64,000 bases of DNA, taken from the NCBI GenBank assembly GCA_023665425.1, contig JAMPDX010000001.1, positions 666,882-730,881 of the forward strand. The letters run 5' to 3'. The DNA comes from Muribaculaceae bacterium (GTDB lineage Bacteria; Bacteroidota; Bacteroidia; Bacteroidales; Muribaculaceae). Shown piece after piece: positions 35,146 through 44,454 of the stretch; position 1 is the stretch's first letter, and each line of letters begins with the position of its first letter. The position numbers and the translations under genes are program-made. The notes under the pieces are model-generated. The model did no database searches and was not told the origin of the DNA. It worked only from the letters and a program-made list of their open reading frames with translations.

Positions 35146-38100
35146 CTAAAAGACGATAATCTCGCAGGGCTCGGTAATAGAGGTACCCTCTTTGGTAGCA
35201 GTCTTGACACCGATGGCATAGTAAACGCCTGATGGCACTCGTTGTCCGTTGCTATCTTTCAGGTCCCAGGTATAGCGGTCAGACTGTGTCGGCACATCGA
35301 GCTTGACATTGCCGGCAGCGTCAAGTATGCGAATATTATGCCCGCTCTCGATTGCCACAAGGGTGACAGATTCGCGTGCAGGGCCCTCCTGCTCAGCTGT
35401 CAAGGGAGCTGACTGCATTACGCCGCCTACCTTGATATTGATATTCTTGGTTACAGACTGACCATTGCCGTCGGTGGCGGTTAGGCGCACGATGTGTGAG
35501 CCTTCTGACAGACTCATGGGATAGGCAAGGTGTACACTCTTGCCCTCATCGCTGATGCGAATGTAGTTATTCAAGTCATACTTCCCGTTTCTGCCATCAA
35601 TGGTGGCATACAGGCTTGGTATCCCATTTATGGGGTATGTCATGACGCCCAGGTCATCGCTTATGTCGGCATGTAGATAGAAATTGGCAGGCAGGGCATC
35701 ATTCTCACTTACGTCAGGGGCGCCGGCATACAGGGTCTCAATCACCGGGGGCATGTCTGCTGCTACTGCCTGGTCGCGGTCAAAGTCCTTGACATTCAGC
35801 TTAACGACACCGGCTGCGCCGCGGCGGCTTGACGGGTCGTAAGCAGCGGCGCGTAGGTTGATGTTTTCGATGTCGGTACTCAGGGGCGTATTAGCCGGCA
35901 CAAGCATCTTGCCTGTGAATTTGCCGGCCTTAACGCTAATAGAGGTGAGGTACAAGGTATTCTGGTCTAAACGAACATTCATGTTTGATGAGTTGCTGTC
36001 GCTTGATGCCAACTTTGTGGTGGCGGGAGCGCACAAGCGAAGCACCACTTCGCCGTTGAAGTTCGATAACAGTTTGTCGGAGTGGTCTGTAACCGTACCC
36101 TCAATCTCCACCTCGCTGCCGGGATATATATCGTCGGCAACGGAGCTGAAGTTCACGTTGGCTGTTGGCACCGGAAGGGATATCAGCGGGTCGCCAAAAA
36201 GGTGGTATGCAAACTTATTGCTCACATAGTTGGATTGGTCAGCATTTTTGGCTATTATATATGCCTCGCCAAGGGTGCGTGGGGCTGTCAACGGCTTGCC
36301 GGACAAGGAGCCATCTTCGGTCAGCAGGGCTGACTGGAAACGTTGCTGCAGCAGAGAGTTAGACTTGGAGTAACAGCTTCTGCTCGTTACAATCTCCGCG
36401 ACAAAGCCGCTCTTAGGGAGCAGGAACATGTTAGCGCCTACACCCGGCTGATTGCTGTCGAACATAGACACGTGGCAGGCTGCCCACAAAGCGATGCCTT
36501 GGCGCGTATTGCTGAAGTTGCTCTCATTACCACCCTTCAAAAAGTTATCACCATCTATGCGATAATAGTCGGCATGGCCGGCATAATAGGTAATCATTGA
36601 GCCTGCATCGAGAGCCTTGAGCAGCTCATTAAAGTTGCCGGGGCCTGAGTTCAGGTTGTTGTAAAGCTTATTGCCTATGCCGGCATTATTGGTGTAGCCG
36701 GTCATTTGGTCATACAGTTCCTCCTGAAATTTAAGGTGCTCATTGTCTGCCTCGGTGCTGCCTCGCTTGCCGGCTATGTAGTTGAAATTTGTGAGCCAGT
36801 AAGCAAAGGAGTCATCGGAGTAGAAGTGCTCTACCTTGTCTACCATAAGGTTGGCAAGCTCGGCATTGTCCACCGGTATCAGCGCCACAGAGACATGCAT
36901 CGGCACTTGATAGAATGAGTTCTTGCCACCCTCCTGTTCAGCCTTGGTAGTGTCATCCATCATGCCGTACCAGTCGTTCATGCAGAAGGTGTAGTCATTA
37001 TCTGAGGTATCGTAAACCTGATTAGAGATAAGATTTCCGATTTGCGGACGTAGCCCCAGGACGTTGCGGTGGTCGCGAACATTTGGGCCGAAGAGGAGCA
37101 GATGCTTGAACACTCTGTTATCCGGATCATCTCGGTCATAAATCATTTTGCAGATAGCGCGGTAGGCCATCGGGTCATCCACGCCGGCGGAGAACTCGTT
37201 GACAACATCGTCATGGAGCACGACAGCCACTTCATGACCCTCCTTCTCTTTGTGAAGGCTTGCAAGACGCTCGGCTGCGCTCTTGAGCTCGGGAATGGTG
37301 ATGATGACCATGGCGGGGATATGCCCCTTGTCAATGCCTATGGCGTGCAGGTTCTGATTGGCCACTTCCTCATAGCCAAGTATCTGATACTGAGGCTGAG
37401 AATAGTCCAGAAAGACTACAGGGCCGCGATGATTGTCGGCTAGATAGACCACTTGGGTCACATCGCCCTCTGTATAGTAGCTCAACTCGCTCACCTCAGA
37501 GGAGTTGGTCACTTGCCAGATACCCAAATCGCTGCCCTTGGGAAGCGAGGGAAGCTCCAGCCCGCTGTAAGAGTTGCTCTTAAAGTTATACGGATATACG
37601 GTAAACTGTGTCTCACCGGGTGCAAATGCGAAAGTGCGCTTGCCCCCTACTATCATATAGTCAAGCGAGGCAAAGGTGGCACCGCTGCCGTTGAAGGAGA
37701 GGGTCACGTTGCCCTCGGCTGAGGGAAGAGTAGTGCTGGCGAATTTGGTGTTGTTGAGGCGGTAATTGTATTGGCTGCTTGCTGCTGGGATGGTAAAGGA
37801 TACTTCCTCAGTATTGCCCAAGCGGGCATTTACTGTAGATGAGGATGCGTTCTTTGCTCCGAACAGCAGCGTGATACTTGCTTCCGAACCAACTACTCCG
37901 GATGGGATGCTGTAGGGAAAAGTCTGAGTATCTTCGGTAAGAAAGGATTCCCCGAAATAGTCTCGGCCACCTGCTATGATCGTATGGCTGTCAATTTCAT
38001 GATAGCTATAGGACCATGCCCGGGTCAATGGTGATAAGTCACGGTCGTATGTGCCCTTGGAGACAAGAGGTATCTTCTTGGGGATGCCGGAGTCAGTGAT

Positions 38101-38535
38101 GAAGTAGACTACCTCATCGGCGTATGGCTGATTGGAGGCGCGAGTGAAACGCTGACGGTCGCTGTATGCATCCAAATCATACATATACTCCACCTTCTGG
38201 CGGTCTTGTGCGTAGAAATAGGTCACATTGTTACGGCGCTTGAAAGCTACCGGTTGCAAGTCTGAGGTATAAAGAGCCTCACCCCCCTTGACAAACTGGG
38301 TGGGTTGCAAGTCGCCTCCGCGGCCATAGATGCTGATACTCTCCGGGTCGAAGCCCATCTCGCGCAGCTGGGCATCGGTAAGCTGATATATACCGGTTTT
38401 GTCTATCTTGATCTTCACCCATTTACCCTTGGCAAGGACTGACTCCTGCGGAAAGACGGATGCCGGAGCCGCTGCCATGGCGCAAATAGAAATTAATGAA
38501 ATACAAAAGGCAGATATTCGGTTAATTAACTTCAT
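35146..38535 (-). CDS. C25 family peptidase, PorU-like paralog 1
   Basis: A 1129-residue exported protein with a signal peptide. The beta-rich N-terminal domain has GKWVKIKIDKTGIYQLTDA and IYGRGG. The gingipain-type C25 domain covers about 405-770 with candidate catalytic His654 (YYAGHADYY) and Cys687 (LWAACHVSMF). Ig-like domains follow, with a FlgD-like T9SS tail (YTWDLKDSNGQRVPSGVYY). PorU is the T9SS sortase that removes the C-terminal signal and links substrates to A-LPS. The second copy at 40006 looks closer to PorU, so this one may have another substrate (inference). Confidence 0.82.
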   Translation of the reverse strand: MKLINRISAFCISLISICAMAAAPASVFPQESVLAKGKWVKIKIDKTGIYQLTDAQLREMGFDPESISIYGRGGDLQPTQFVKGGEALYTSDLQPVAFKRRNNVTYFYAQDRQKVEYMYDLDAYSDRQRFTRASNQPYADEVVYFITDSGIPKKIPLVSKGTYDRDLSPLTRAWSYSYHEIDSHTIIAGGRDYFGESFLTEDTQTFPYSIPSGVVGSEASITLLFGAKNASSSTVNARLGNTEEVSFTIPAASSQYNYRLNNTKFASTTLPSAEGNVTLSFNGSGATFASLDYMIVGGKRTFAFAPGETQFTVYPYNFKSNSYSGLELPSLPKGSDLGIWQVTNSSEVSELSYYTEGDVTQVVYLADNHRGPVVFLDYSQPQYQILGYEEVANQNLHAIGIDKGHIPAMVIITIPELKSAAERLASLHKEKEGHEVAVVLHDDVVNEFSAGVDDPMAYRAICKMIYDRDDPDNRVFKHLLLFGPNVRDHRNVLGLRPQIGNLISNQVYDTSDNDYTFCMNDWYGMMDDTTKAEQEGGKNSFYQVPMHVSVALIPVDNAELANLMVDKVEHFYSDDSFAYWLTNFNYIAGKRGSTEADNEHLKFQEELYDQMTGYTNNAGIGNKLYNNLNSGPGNFNELLKALDAGSMITYYAGHADYYRIDGDNFLKGGNESNFSNTRQGIALWAACHVSMFDSNQPGVGANMFLLPKSGFVAEIVTSRSCYSKSNSLLQQRFQSALLTEDGSLSGKPLTAPRTLGEAYIIAKNADQSNYVSNKFAYHLFGDPLISLPVPTANVNFSSVADDIYPGSEVEIEGTVTDHSDKLLSNFNGEVVLRLCAPATTKLASSDSNSSNMNVRLDQNTLYLTSISVKAGKFTGKMLVPANTPLSTDIENINLRAAAYDPSSRRGAAGVVKLNVKDFDRDQAVAADMPPVIETLYAGAPDVSENDALPANFYLHADISDDLGVMTYPINGIPSLYATIDGRNGKYDLNNYIRISDEGKSVHLAYPMSLSEGSHIVRLTATDGNGQSVTKNINIKVGGVMQSAPLTAEQEGPARESVTLVAIESGHNIRILDAAGNVKLDVPTQSDRYTWDLKDSNGQRVPSGVYYAIGVKTATKEGTSITEPCEIIVF

Positions 38536-38640
38536 CTTTGAAACTATATCAATGAGCTTAAGGATAGCTCAGTAGGATTATATAAGTGAGTCTAAATTAA
38601 TAGACCAAAGCACTATATTATAACGTAGAATTATGCTGTT

Positions 38641-39240
38641 TTATTTTATGCGGAAGTGATTTAAGACCCGGTCCGGGTTCCGGTCTTCTGTGATGATAAT
38701 ATTGTCACCGGGGGCAACTTTTATACCCTTGCCGGGAAAGCCCAAAAGCAGGATGTCTCCGGTCTTGAGAGTGGTGTTAAAACTAATGCTCGCAATTACC
38801 TCTTGTATCGGCTTGCGCAAGTCTTCTGCAGACCAAGAGGACACCAATCGGTCATTCACGTGTAGGCGGAAGGTGAATTCCGCAGCGTCCTGAGGCGACA
38901 GGTCGAAGAAGGGTGCAGTGATGAGGCTTGAGTCGAAAGCTACTGCAGAGTCTAACGGGAGCCCTTGTTTGGCCAAAGTATCGGCCATTTTGCAAGCGCG
39001 GGCATTGAGCCATGCCGATGCCTGACTCCAGTAGCGGTCGGCAAAGCGAGGCTGTATCCCTTTGCCTACTTTGTCTATGCGTATAGCAAGAGAGGGAAAC
39101 AATTGGAAGTCATCAACCCAATCGGGCACATAGAAGGGCCTCCCTTCGCGCAGCAGACAAGAGTCTGCAAGCCATACAGTAGCCGGGCGAAGGGTGGATG
39201 CGGTGCCCGCGTAGTTATTCCATAATGCTATTATCTTCAT
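38641..39240 (-). CDS. Degenerate fumarylacetoacetate hydrolase-fold protein
   Basis: A 199-residue protein whose general layout follows bacterial FAH-family enzymes: MKIIALWNNYAG at the start, WLADSCLLREGRPFYVPDW, then LAIRIDKVGK, and a C-terminal DILLLGFPGKGIKVAPGDNI. Compared with the family pattern as I recall it, the two metal-binding glutamates of the YETEL strand are replaced by Phe48 and Ser50, and the aspartate of the next motif by Asn79. It is therefore probably not a metal-dependent hydrolase. It lies between rex and PorU-like paralog 1. The role is unknown. Confidence 0.7.
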   Translation of the reverse strand: MKIIALWNNYAGTASTLRPATVWLADSCLLREGRPFYVPDWVDDFQLFPSLAIRIDKVGKGIQPRFADRYWSQASAWLNARACKMADTLAKQGLPLDSAVAFDSSLITAPFFDLSPQDAAEFTFRLHVNDRLVSSWSAEDLRKPIQEVIASISFNTTLKTGDILLLGFPGKGIKVAPGDNIIITEDRNPDRVLNHFRIK

Positions 39241-39307
39241 GCGTCATTCATTTTGGGTTCTGTTCCCGTTAGGGTGAGAGGCTTGGAGAGTGTTGAGGCG
39301 TGTGATG

Positions 39308-39955
39308 TCAGCCGGAAATAAGGTCGGCGTTCAGCCGGTTGTATATCAAGGCCAAATGGGCGTATATAGAGGTGTTCGCCATAACAATGCCTTCAGCCAC
39401 CCTCACACGGTATGGGGTGAAATTCCATATCGCTTTGATGCCTGTGCTCACCATGATGTCTGCCGACAGCTGTGCTTTGTCTGAAGGCACAGTCAGGATG
39501 CCTATTTCGGCACCCGTTTCGCGCCGGATATGCTCCATCTCATCTACATGATATACCGGCACACCGCATATCCGGGTGCCGGTGATATCCGGATTTATAT
39601 CAAAGCCGGCCACGATATTGAGCCCATAGCGGGCCAAACCCTTGTCGTGAAGCAACGCCGCTCCCAAACTGCCGATGCCGACGATTACAGCGTTATGCAC
39701 TTGCGAGAAGCCAAGGAAGAAACGCAAGGCCTCCGCCAGGTCAGCTATGTCATAGCCTATGCGGGTTTTACCCTTGATATTTAGGAAGGAGAGGTCTTTA
39801 GCTATCTGCGAGGAGTCTACATTCAAGGCTCGCGATATGCGTGTGGTGGAGATGGTCTTTGTTCCAGTGGCTCGCAGTATCTCGATGTAGGCCAAATACC
39901 AAGGCATACGCCTCAAGGTAGGCTCAGGCAATATGATATTCTCAGACGATGTCAT
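39308..39955 (-). CDS. rex: Redox-sensing transcriptional repressor Rex
   Basis: A 215-residue repressor that binds DNA when the NADH/NAD ratio is low. The winged-helix domain begins PEPTLRRMPWYLAYIEIL and contains ISTTRISRALNVDSSQIAKDL. The Rossmann domain has IVGIGSLGAALL, then AGFDINPD and TVPSDKAQ. The C-terminal swap helix is NTSIYAHLALIYNRL. The ATG at 39955 matches the family N-terminus; the frame is open further upstream but would overlap the PorU stop. It is 68 bp from the FAH-fold gene. Confidence 0.93.
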   Translation of the reverse strand: MTSSENIILPEPTLRRMPWYLAYIEILRATGTKTISTTRISRALNVDSSQIAKDLSFLNIKGKTRIGYDIADLAEALRFFLGFSQVHNAVIVGIGSLGAALLHDKGLARYGLNIVAGFDINPDITGTRICGVPVYHVDEMEHIRRETGAEIGILTVPSDKAQLSADIMVSTGIKAIWNFTPYRVRVAEGIVMANTSIYAHLALIYNRLNADLISG

Positions 39956-40005
39956 CTTATTATATAGGTAATCCACCCACACGGGGTGGGTGGATATGAT
40001 TGTCA

Positions 40006-43000
40006 TTAGGGATTGGCAACGGCAAATTTCTTGGTTGCACGGTGCTCTTTGCCGGAAGCATTGCGTACTGTGGCGCGATACAGATATATGCCGCGTGGCA
40101 CTCGTGTGCCGCCATTGTCGTTAAGGTTCCACTTGGTGCTGAGTGCTCCATCTCCCTTGGGCGCTTCGTTATACCATACGCGACGGCCGGAGAGATCGAA
40201 TACCTCCACAAGTCCGGAGACAGCCTCCGGTGAGTCAATGAAGAATGTCACGGAACTTACCGCCGGGCTGGCATCTGTGTATATGTTCAGATTCGGTATC
40301 TCGCTCTGTGGTGCTATGCGGAAGTCAAAACCGGCGCGGCTGCAGTTGCCGGCATTGTCCCAGACGAGGAACTCGAGTGTATGATCACCCTCTGCCAGCC
40401 CACTCAATGTGTAGCTGATGGTGCCGGCTCCCGGGTCGGTCTGTTCAGTGACGAAGTAGTCAGACAGATTGTCATATACCTTGTTGTTGTCTACCACCAC
40501 TGTGAGCAGCCGGCCCACACCGGCGGTGGAGATGTTAATGCCGCTGTCGTCGCGCACCTTGGCTTTGAATACCGGGTCCGGCCCCACAGTAGTGCCGCTG
40601 CGGAAGGCACTGTTGTTGAGATACATATATACTATCTCCGGGTCTATGTTATCGGCCTCGGCCTCGTCGGCCCATCCGTAGATGAAGAATTTATCGGTGG
40701 AGCCGGCAGCATCAACCTTATCATCATAAGCATGGAGGGTGAGACGCGCTTGGGTGGTGGCATTCTCAATCTCCTCTGGCAGCAGCAGTATAGCCTCCCA
40801 TTGGCCATTCTTTACCGGGAAGTAGCCGGTGAAGAGTTTGTTCTTGCGGTCATTATAGTTGATGATGGTGCCGTCAAGCCCTTTGGAATCTGTGTAATGC
40901 CCTTTTGTGGTCACTACCACCTCGGCATCATGCAGGGTCGCCACAACTGTGCCGTTGAAGTCTGTGGCGGGGCTTCCGTCAGGATTGGTTATAGTGCCGG
41001 TGACCTTAGCCTTGCTCAGACCGGGTAGTACCGGATAATCCGCTGAGTCGGTAATGGACTCGATGTCGCAGTCTGCCATTGACTCTACGTTGACATTGTA
41101 TGTGGGTATTGGCACACGCATTGCCGGGTCACCCATCAGGGCATAGCGGTGTCTGTTGTCGCTCACGCCGGCATTGTTTACGGTAGTCATATACACATCC
41201 CCCATACGACGGGGCAGGTTGTCTCCATCGCGTTGGAAGTAGGCCACACCGAATGCGTTGGTGAAGCTTTCGTTGTTGGAGATGAACACCTTGCGGTTAG
41301 CGGCTATAGCGCTTATAATGCCGGAGTTGGCATGGAGCCACATGCTCTCGCAGCCCGACACAGCATCGGAGTCAAACCGAATGAACTCACATGAGGCGGT
41401 GTACAGCACAGGCAGGTGCTTATTGGTCATGGAGGTCAGGTCAGTGTAGGTCCACATATCTTCGCCGGTGAGCGATGTGGTGTTGGCATGGCCGATGTAT
41501 GACCACAGTGATACACCCTCTTCTATGAGGTTGAGCATACGGCTCTTGGCTGCCGGATATGTCTTCTTGTATGAGTTGGTGCCATATTCGTATGCATCAA
41601 TGTTCATGCGCTCATATAGTAGATTGCCGCCGCCGTTTTGTGTCAGACGGTCATACAGCTTGTTTGACTGCTCGGCATGGATTGCGTAGTCGCCATCGTC
41701 GGCAAGTAGCAACACATTGTTGCGCCATGAGCCGTAATCCGGATTGTTGACGAAGTTAATGAGCTTGTCTACCATGAGCTTTGCCTCAGTGGTAGATTTT
41801 ACAGGCATACGCCCTACACCCACACGCATCTTGGCGGCTGTCATAGAAAATGATGTGCAGTCGTCAAGCATAGCTATATAATTGTCGGTGCAATATGAGT
41901 TTGTCTCAGATATTGTGGCACTGCTGCCGGTGAGGTCGGCAGTGCTTTGCCATGTGAGGATGCGCGGATATTTGGCGCTCTTGAGGTTGTCGGTGAGTTC
42001 GCGCTGGTCGTAGGTGGTGCGGGCAAACAGTAGGCAGAGGCCTACCTCTGAGGTGGCGCTCCATGTGCGGTCATACCACATTTTGAGCAGCTTGCGATAG
42101 GCTGTGACATCAGGTGTACCGCTTGAGAACTCGTTATAGATAACCTCGGGAGTGAGCACATGCACGGTCATGTCGTCGTTGGTGCGATGCATCTCGGCGA
42201 TGCGCTCCGCCTGTGTCTTGTATTCCTTAGGGGTGATAATCACCATGCCGGGAGTCTCAAGTGCGTGCAAATCCTGGTTGCTCACACTGCCGGCAGAGGA
42301 AGGCTCGAGGCTGTACTGGCCGGGATTGAACACCACGTAACGGCGCAGACCGGTGCCCTCGGGAGCGAAGGAGGCCACACCGCCGCTTAAGTCATATTTC
42401 ACAGTTTTGATGCGAGCCGGGTCGCTGACATCCCATATCATGGTCTTGTCTGACACACCACTCACAGTGAACACTTTATGGGAGGTCTTGCTGACGACAT
42501 AGTGGAAGAGCAGGGGAGTGTCGGTCAGTTTCAGCTCGCGAGTATATGAACACTCAATGAAGTCGAGCATAGCCTTGTATATCACGCCGGAGCCGGCATA
42601 TTTGAGCGTGACGGATGCTTTGCCCTCAGAGTCTGTCTCAGAGTCAAATTCGCGGCGCAACACTCTGGCATGCAAGTCGCCGTCACTGTCGGCACTGAAG
42701 CTTATGGAGCCCAATTCCTTGCCTGCTGAGCTGACAGACACTACACTGCCGGAGCCGGCTTTTGATGCGAACGCTACATTGTAGCGCACCTCGTTGCCAA
42801 TTATGCCGGGTGTTTCGAATGTGAAGGTGCGGGTGTTTGTGGTGCGGAAATCCTCACCAAATAGGTCTGAGCCGGTGTGGCCGGCCGACATTTGCTCCAC
42901 CTCATGCAGCAGGTATTGAGTCGCAGTGCTGACACGTTCATCGTCAGAACCATAGATAACGGCAAGCTCGGGAGCATCTTCACTCTCTCCCTCTCGCAGG

Positions 43001-43434
43001 TCAGCATCGCTGACGAAATAGTAAGAAGCGGAGCTGTAAGGGTTCTGCTCGTGAGAAATACGGCTGCCTATAGCCTTCCAGTTGACTGTGCCAACGCCGA
43101 AGAAGATTATGCCATCGGCAGTGCGTACGCATGGCTGCAGGGGGAGATCATCCACAAATGATGCGTCCAGCGTTTGCGGCAGCCGGGTACCCCCGTAGCC
43201 GTAAACGTGTACTTTAGAAGGATCGGTGAACCCCATCTTCTTAAGTGTCTCATTGCTGAGGAATTGCAGTCCATCCTCATTGACCTTTATCTTGGCCCAT
43301 TTGCCGGTGGCAAGGCGTGAAGAAGAGGCATAGGTATCCGTGGGGAGAGCCGATGCAGTAGGGGTTGCCATACCAAAAAGCATAGCGACTGCAAGCGCCG
43401 AAAACAGCGGAGATATGTATTTGAATAAACGCAT
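40006..43434 (-). CDS. porU: Type IX secretion sortase PorU-like C25 peptidase, paralog 2
   Basis: A 1142-residue exported peptidase with a signal peptide. The beta N-terminal region has GKWAKIKVNEDGLQFLS and VHVYGYGG. The C25 domain (about 395-770) has candidate catalytic His649 (WSYIGHAN) and Cys682 (LYTASCEFIRFDSD), and RVGVGRMPVKSTTEAKLMVDK, the gingipain-type core. Ig-like domains and a T9SS tail (EVFDLSGRRVW, then RVPRGIYLYRATVR) end it. TASCEF..FD is the form I associate with PorU. Its paralog lies downstream past rex and the FAH-fold gene. Confidence 0.85.
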   Translation of the reverse strand: MRLFKYISPLFSALAVAMLFGMATPTASALPTDTYASSSRLATGKWAKIKVNEDGLQFLSNETLKKMGFTDPSKVHVYGYGGTRLPQTLDASFVDDLPLQPCVRTADGIIFFGVGTVNWKAIGSRISHEQNPYSSASYYFVSDADLREGESEDAPELAVIYGSDDERVSTATQYLLHEVEQMSAGHTGSDLFGEDFRTTNTRTFTFETPGIIGNEVRYNVAFASKAGSGSVVSVSSAGKELGSISFSADSDGDLHARVLRREFDSETDSEGKASVTLKYAGSGVIYKAMLDFIECSYTRELKLTDTPLLFHYVVSKTSHKVFTVSGVSDKTMIWDVSDPARIKTVKYDLSGGVASFAPEGTGLRRYVVFNPGQYSLEPSSAGSVSNQDLHALETPGMVIITPKEYKTQAERIAEMHRTNDDMTVHVLTPEVIYNEFSSGTPDVTAYRKLLKMWYDRTWSATSEVGLCLLFARTTYDQRELTDNLKSAKYPRILTWQSTADLTGSSATISETNSYCTDNYIAMLDDCTSFSMTAAKMRVGVGRMPVKSTTEAKLMVDKLINFVNNPDYGSWRNNVLLLADDGDYAIHAEQSNKLYDRLTQNGGGNLLYERMNIDAYEYGTNSYKKTYPAAKSRMLNLIEEGVSLWSYIGHANTTSLTGEDMWTYTDLTSMTNKHLPVLYTASCEFIRFDSDAVSGCESMWLHANSGIISAIAANRKVFISNNESFTNAFGVAYFQRDGDNLPRRMGDVYMTTVNNAGVSDNRHRYALMGDPAMRVPIPTYNVNVESMADCDIESITDSADYPVLPGLSKAKVTGTITNPDGSPATDFNGTVVATLHDAEVVVTTKGHYTDSKGLDGTIINYNDRKNKLFTGYFPVKNGQWEAILLLPEEIENATTQARLTLHAYDDKVDAAGSTDKFFIYGWADEAEADNIDPEIVYMYLNNSAFRSGTTVGPDPVFKAKVRDDSGINISTAGVGRLLTVVVDNNKVYDNLSDYFVTEQTDPGAGTISYTLSGLAEGDHTLEFLVWDNAGNCSRAGFDFRIAPQSEIPNLNIYTDASPAVSSVTFFIDSPEAVSGLVEVFDLSGRRVWYNEAPKGDGALSTKWNLNDNGGTRVPRGIYLYRATVRNASGKEHRATKKFAVANP

Positions 43435-43580
43435 ATAGACTTGTTGATAAGACTTCGTTGTCGAGTCAAAAAGGAGATTACAACCCCGGCAAGAACGGGG
43501 CTCGAAACAGACAGAATACGCATCAAAATCTATCCATGCAACCGGTGGATAAAATAATATCGCATAGAGTGCCTAATTTA
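43435..43580. other. Upstream region of the PorU gene
   Basis: About 145 bp between the PorU start and the repeat element. It holds one short hairpin (CCCCG-GCAAGAA-CGGGG near 43485) and no gene. Confidence 0.35.
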
Positions 43581-43912
43581 GAGCTTGTTTAATAAAAAAT
43601 GTGAATGTCAGGGCGGTGTATTTTTGAGCTAATTTGGCTTGTCTTGCAGGGAGCAATGCGAGCATTGTGACCGGAAAGACGAGTCAAAGTAGCCAAAAAG
43701 ACACCGTGATTTAACATTCTCACATAATTTATAAATTATCTTTTTTCTTCATTGAGAGTCTTGTTTCCAAAAATTACCGTTATGTCTCGCAGCTGCTCCC
43801 CATCTTTGAGCCTTTGGTTCAGTCACATAGCCCGCTATGTCCCTTCAGCTGCAGCCTCAAATCTGAGGTACATTTGCGACCCTGACGTTCACATTTTTTA
43901 TTAAGCAAGCTC
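43581..43912 (+). repeat. Composite inverted-repeat element, copy C
   Basis: Terminal arms 43581-43613 and 43880-43912 are 33 bp inverted repeats with two mismatches. Inside are two hairpin cores on opposite strands. Core 1 (plus) has the apex CAATGC-GA-GCATTG (43654-43667) and a second stem GGCTTGTC/GACGAGTC (43636-43643 with 43678-43685, two wobble pairs). Core 2 (minus) has the apex ACATAGC-GG-GCTATGT (43825-43840) flanked by GCTGAAGGG and GACTGAACC. No transposase is encoded. A near-identical arm is at 1-68. Confidence 0.8.
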
Positions 43913-44144
43913 TTAGTGTGTGCAAAGATACAACAAAATCGGCATAATCACACTATGAAAATAGTTAAATAATGCAAAACAGGAGTCGTTTCTACGCAAA
44001 TTTTCTCTTCTCATGCGTTGGTGTCTTGACTTAATACTTCATAATGCGGGATGCTTCGAGCAATTTTGCAAAAAAATATTTGCGGCCTAAATGGCTAAAT
44101 AATAGCAATATACCATCTGCTGAAAGATATTTTTACTCAAATTA
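43913..44144. other. Intergenic, no gene seen
   Basis: AT-rich spacer between the repeat element and the ncRNA promoter. I see no gene or clear motif in it. Confidence 0.4.
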
Positions 44145-44176
44145 TTTGGTCGGTTTGCAAAAAAGCTGTAATTTTG
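44145..44176 (+). promoter_or_regulatory. Promoter of the small RNA and tRNA-Thr
   Basis: TTTG (44145-44148), 20 nt, TAATTTTG (44169-44176). The predicted start lies about 6 nt later, at the first base of the RNA stem. Confidence 0.8.
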
Positions 44177-44181
44177 CAGTC

Positions 44182-44276
44182 GGGTAAGTCCTTCACGATT
44201 GGCTCCCTCTTAATCCCCCAGGCCTTGACCGGAGCAAGGGTCGGAGGTTGAGCGGTGCGATGGAGTTAGCTTACCC
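44182..44276 (+). ncRNA. ffs: Structured small RNA, probable small SRP (4.5S-type) RNA
   Basis: The ends pair perfectly: GGGTAAG (44182-44188) with CTTACCC (44270-44276). Inside, CTTAATCC pairs with GGTTGAG (one bulge), and CCTTG pairs with CAAGG around ACCGGAG. The segment CCCCAGGCCTTGACCGGAGC, followed by a GGTTGAGCGGTGCGATGG-like 3' part, resembles bacterial small SRP RNA. The exact GGAAGNAGC tetraloop motif is not present, so the family call is tentative. It is followed after 4 bp by tRNA-Thr from the same promoter. Confidence 0.5.
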
Positions 44277-44280
44277 ACCT

Positions 44281-44354
44281 GCCTCTTTAGCTCAGTTGGC
44301 CAGAGCACGTGATTTGTAATCTCGGGGTCGTTGGTTCGAATCCGACAAGAGGCT
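44281..44354 (+). tRNA. tRNA-Thr (anticodon TGT)
   Basis: A full cloverleaf: acceptor GCCTCTT/AAGAGGC, D arm TAGCTCAGTTGG, anticodon loop with TGT, T arm with GGTTCGAATCC. CCA is not encoded. Confidence 0.95.
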
Positions 44355-44359
44355 CTACC

Positions 44360-44399
44360 AGAGGACGCTCCCTTAATACGGCGCGTCCTCTTGTTATAT
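44360..44399 (+). terminator. Terminator after tRNA-Thr
   Basis: AGAGGACGC and GCGTCCTCT form a 9-bp stem followed by TGTTATAT. Confidence 0.75.
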
Positions 44400-44454
44400 A
44401 TTCCGATACTCGATTATCGTTCTTTAATAAACTTGACTGAAGATAATTACCGAT

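Noticed and set aside
43581..43912. Insertion sequence
   Set aside because: It has terminal inverted repeats but is only 332 bp and encodes no transposase; called as a structured repeat.
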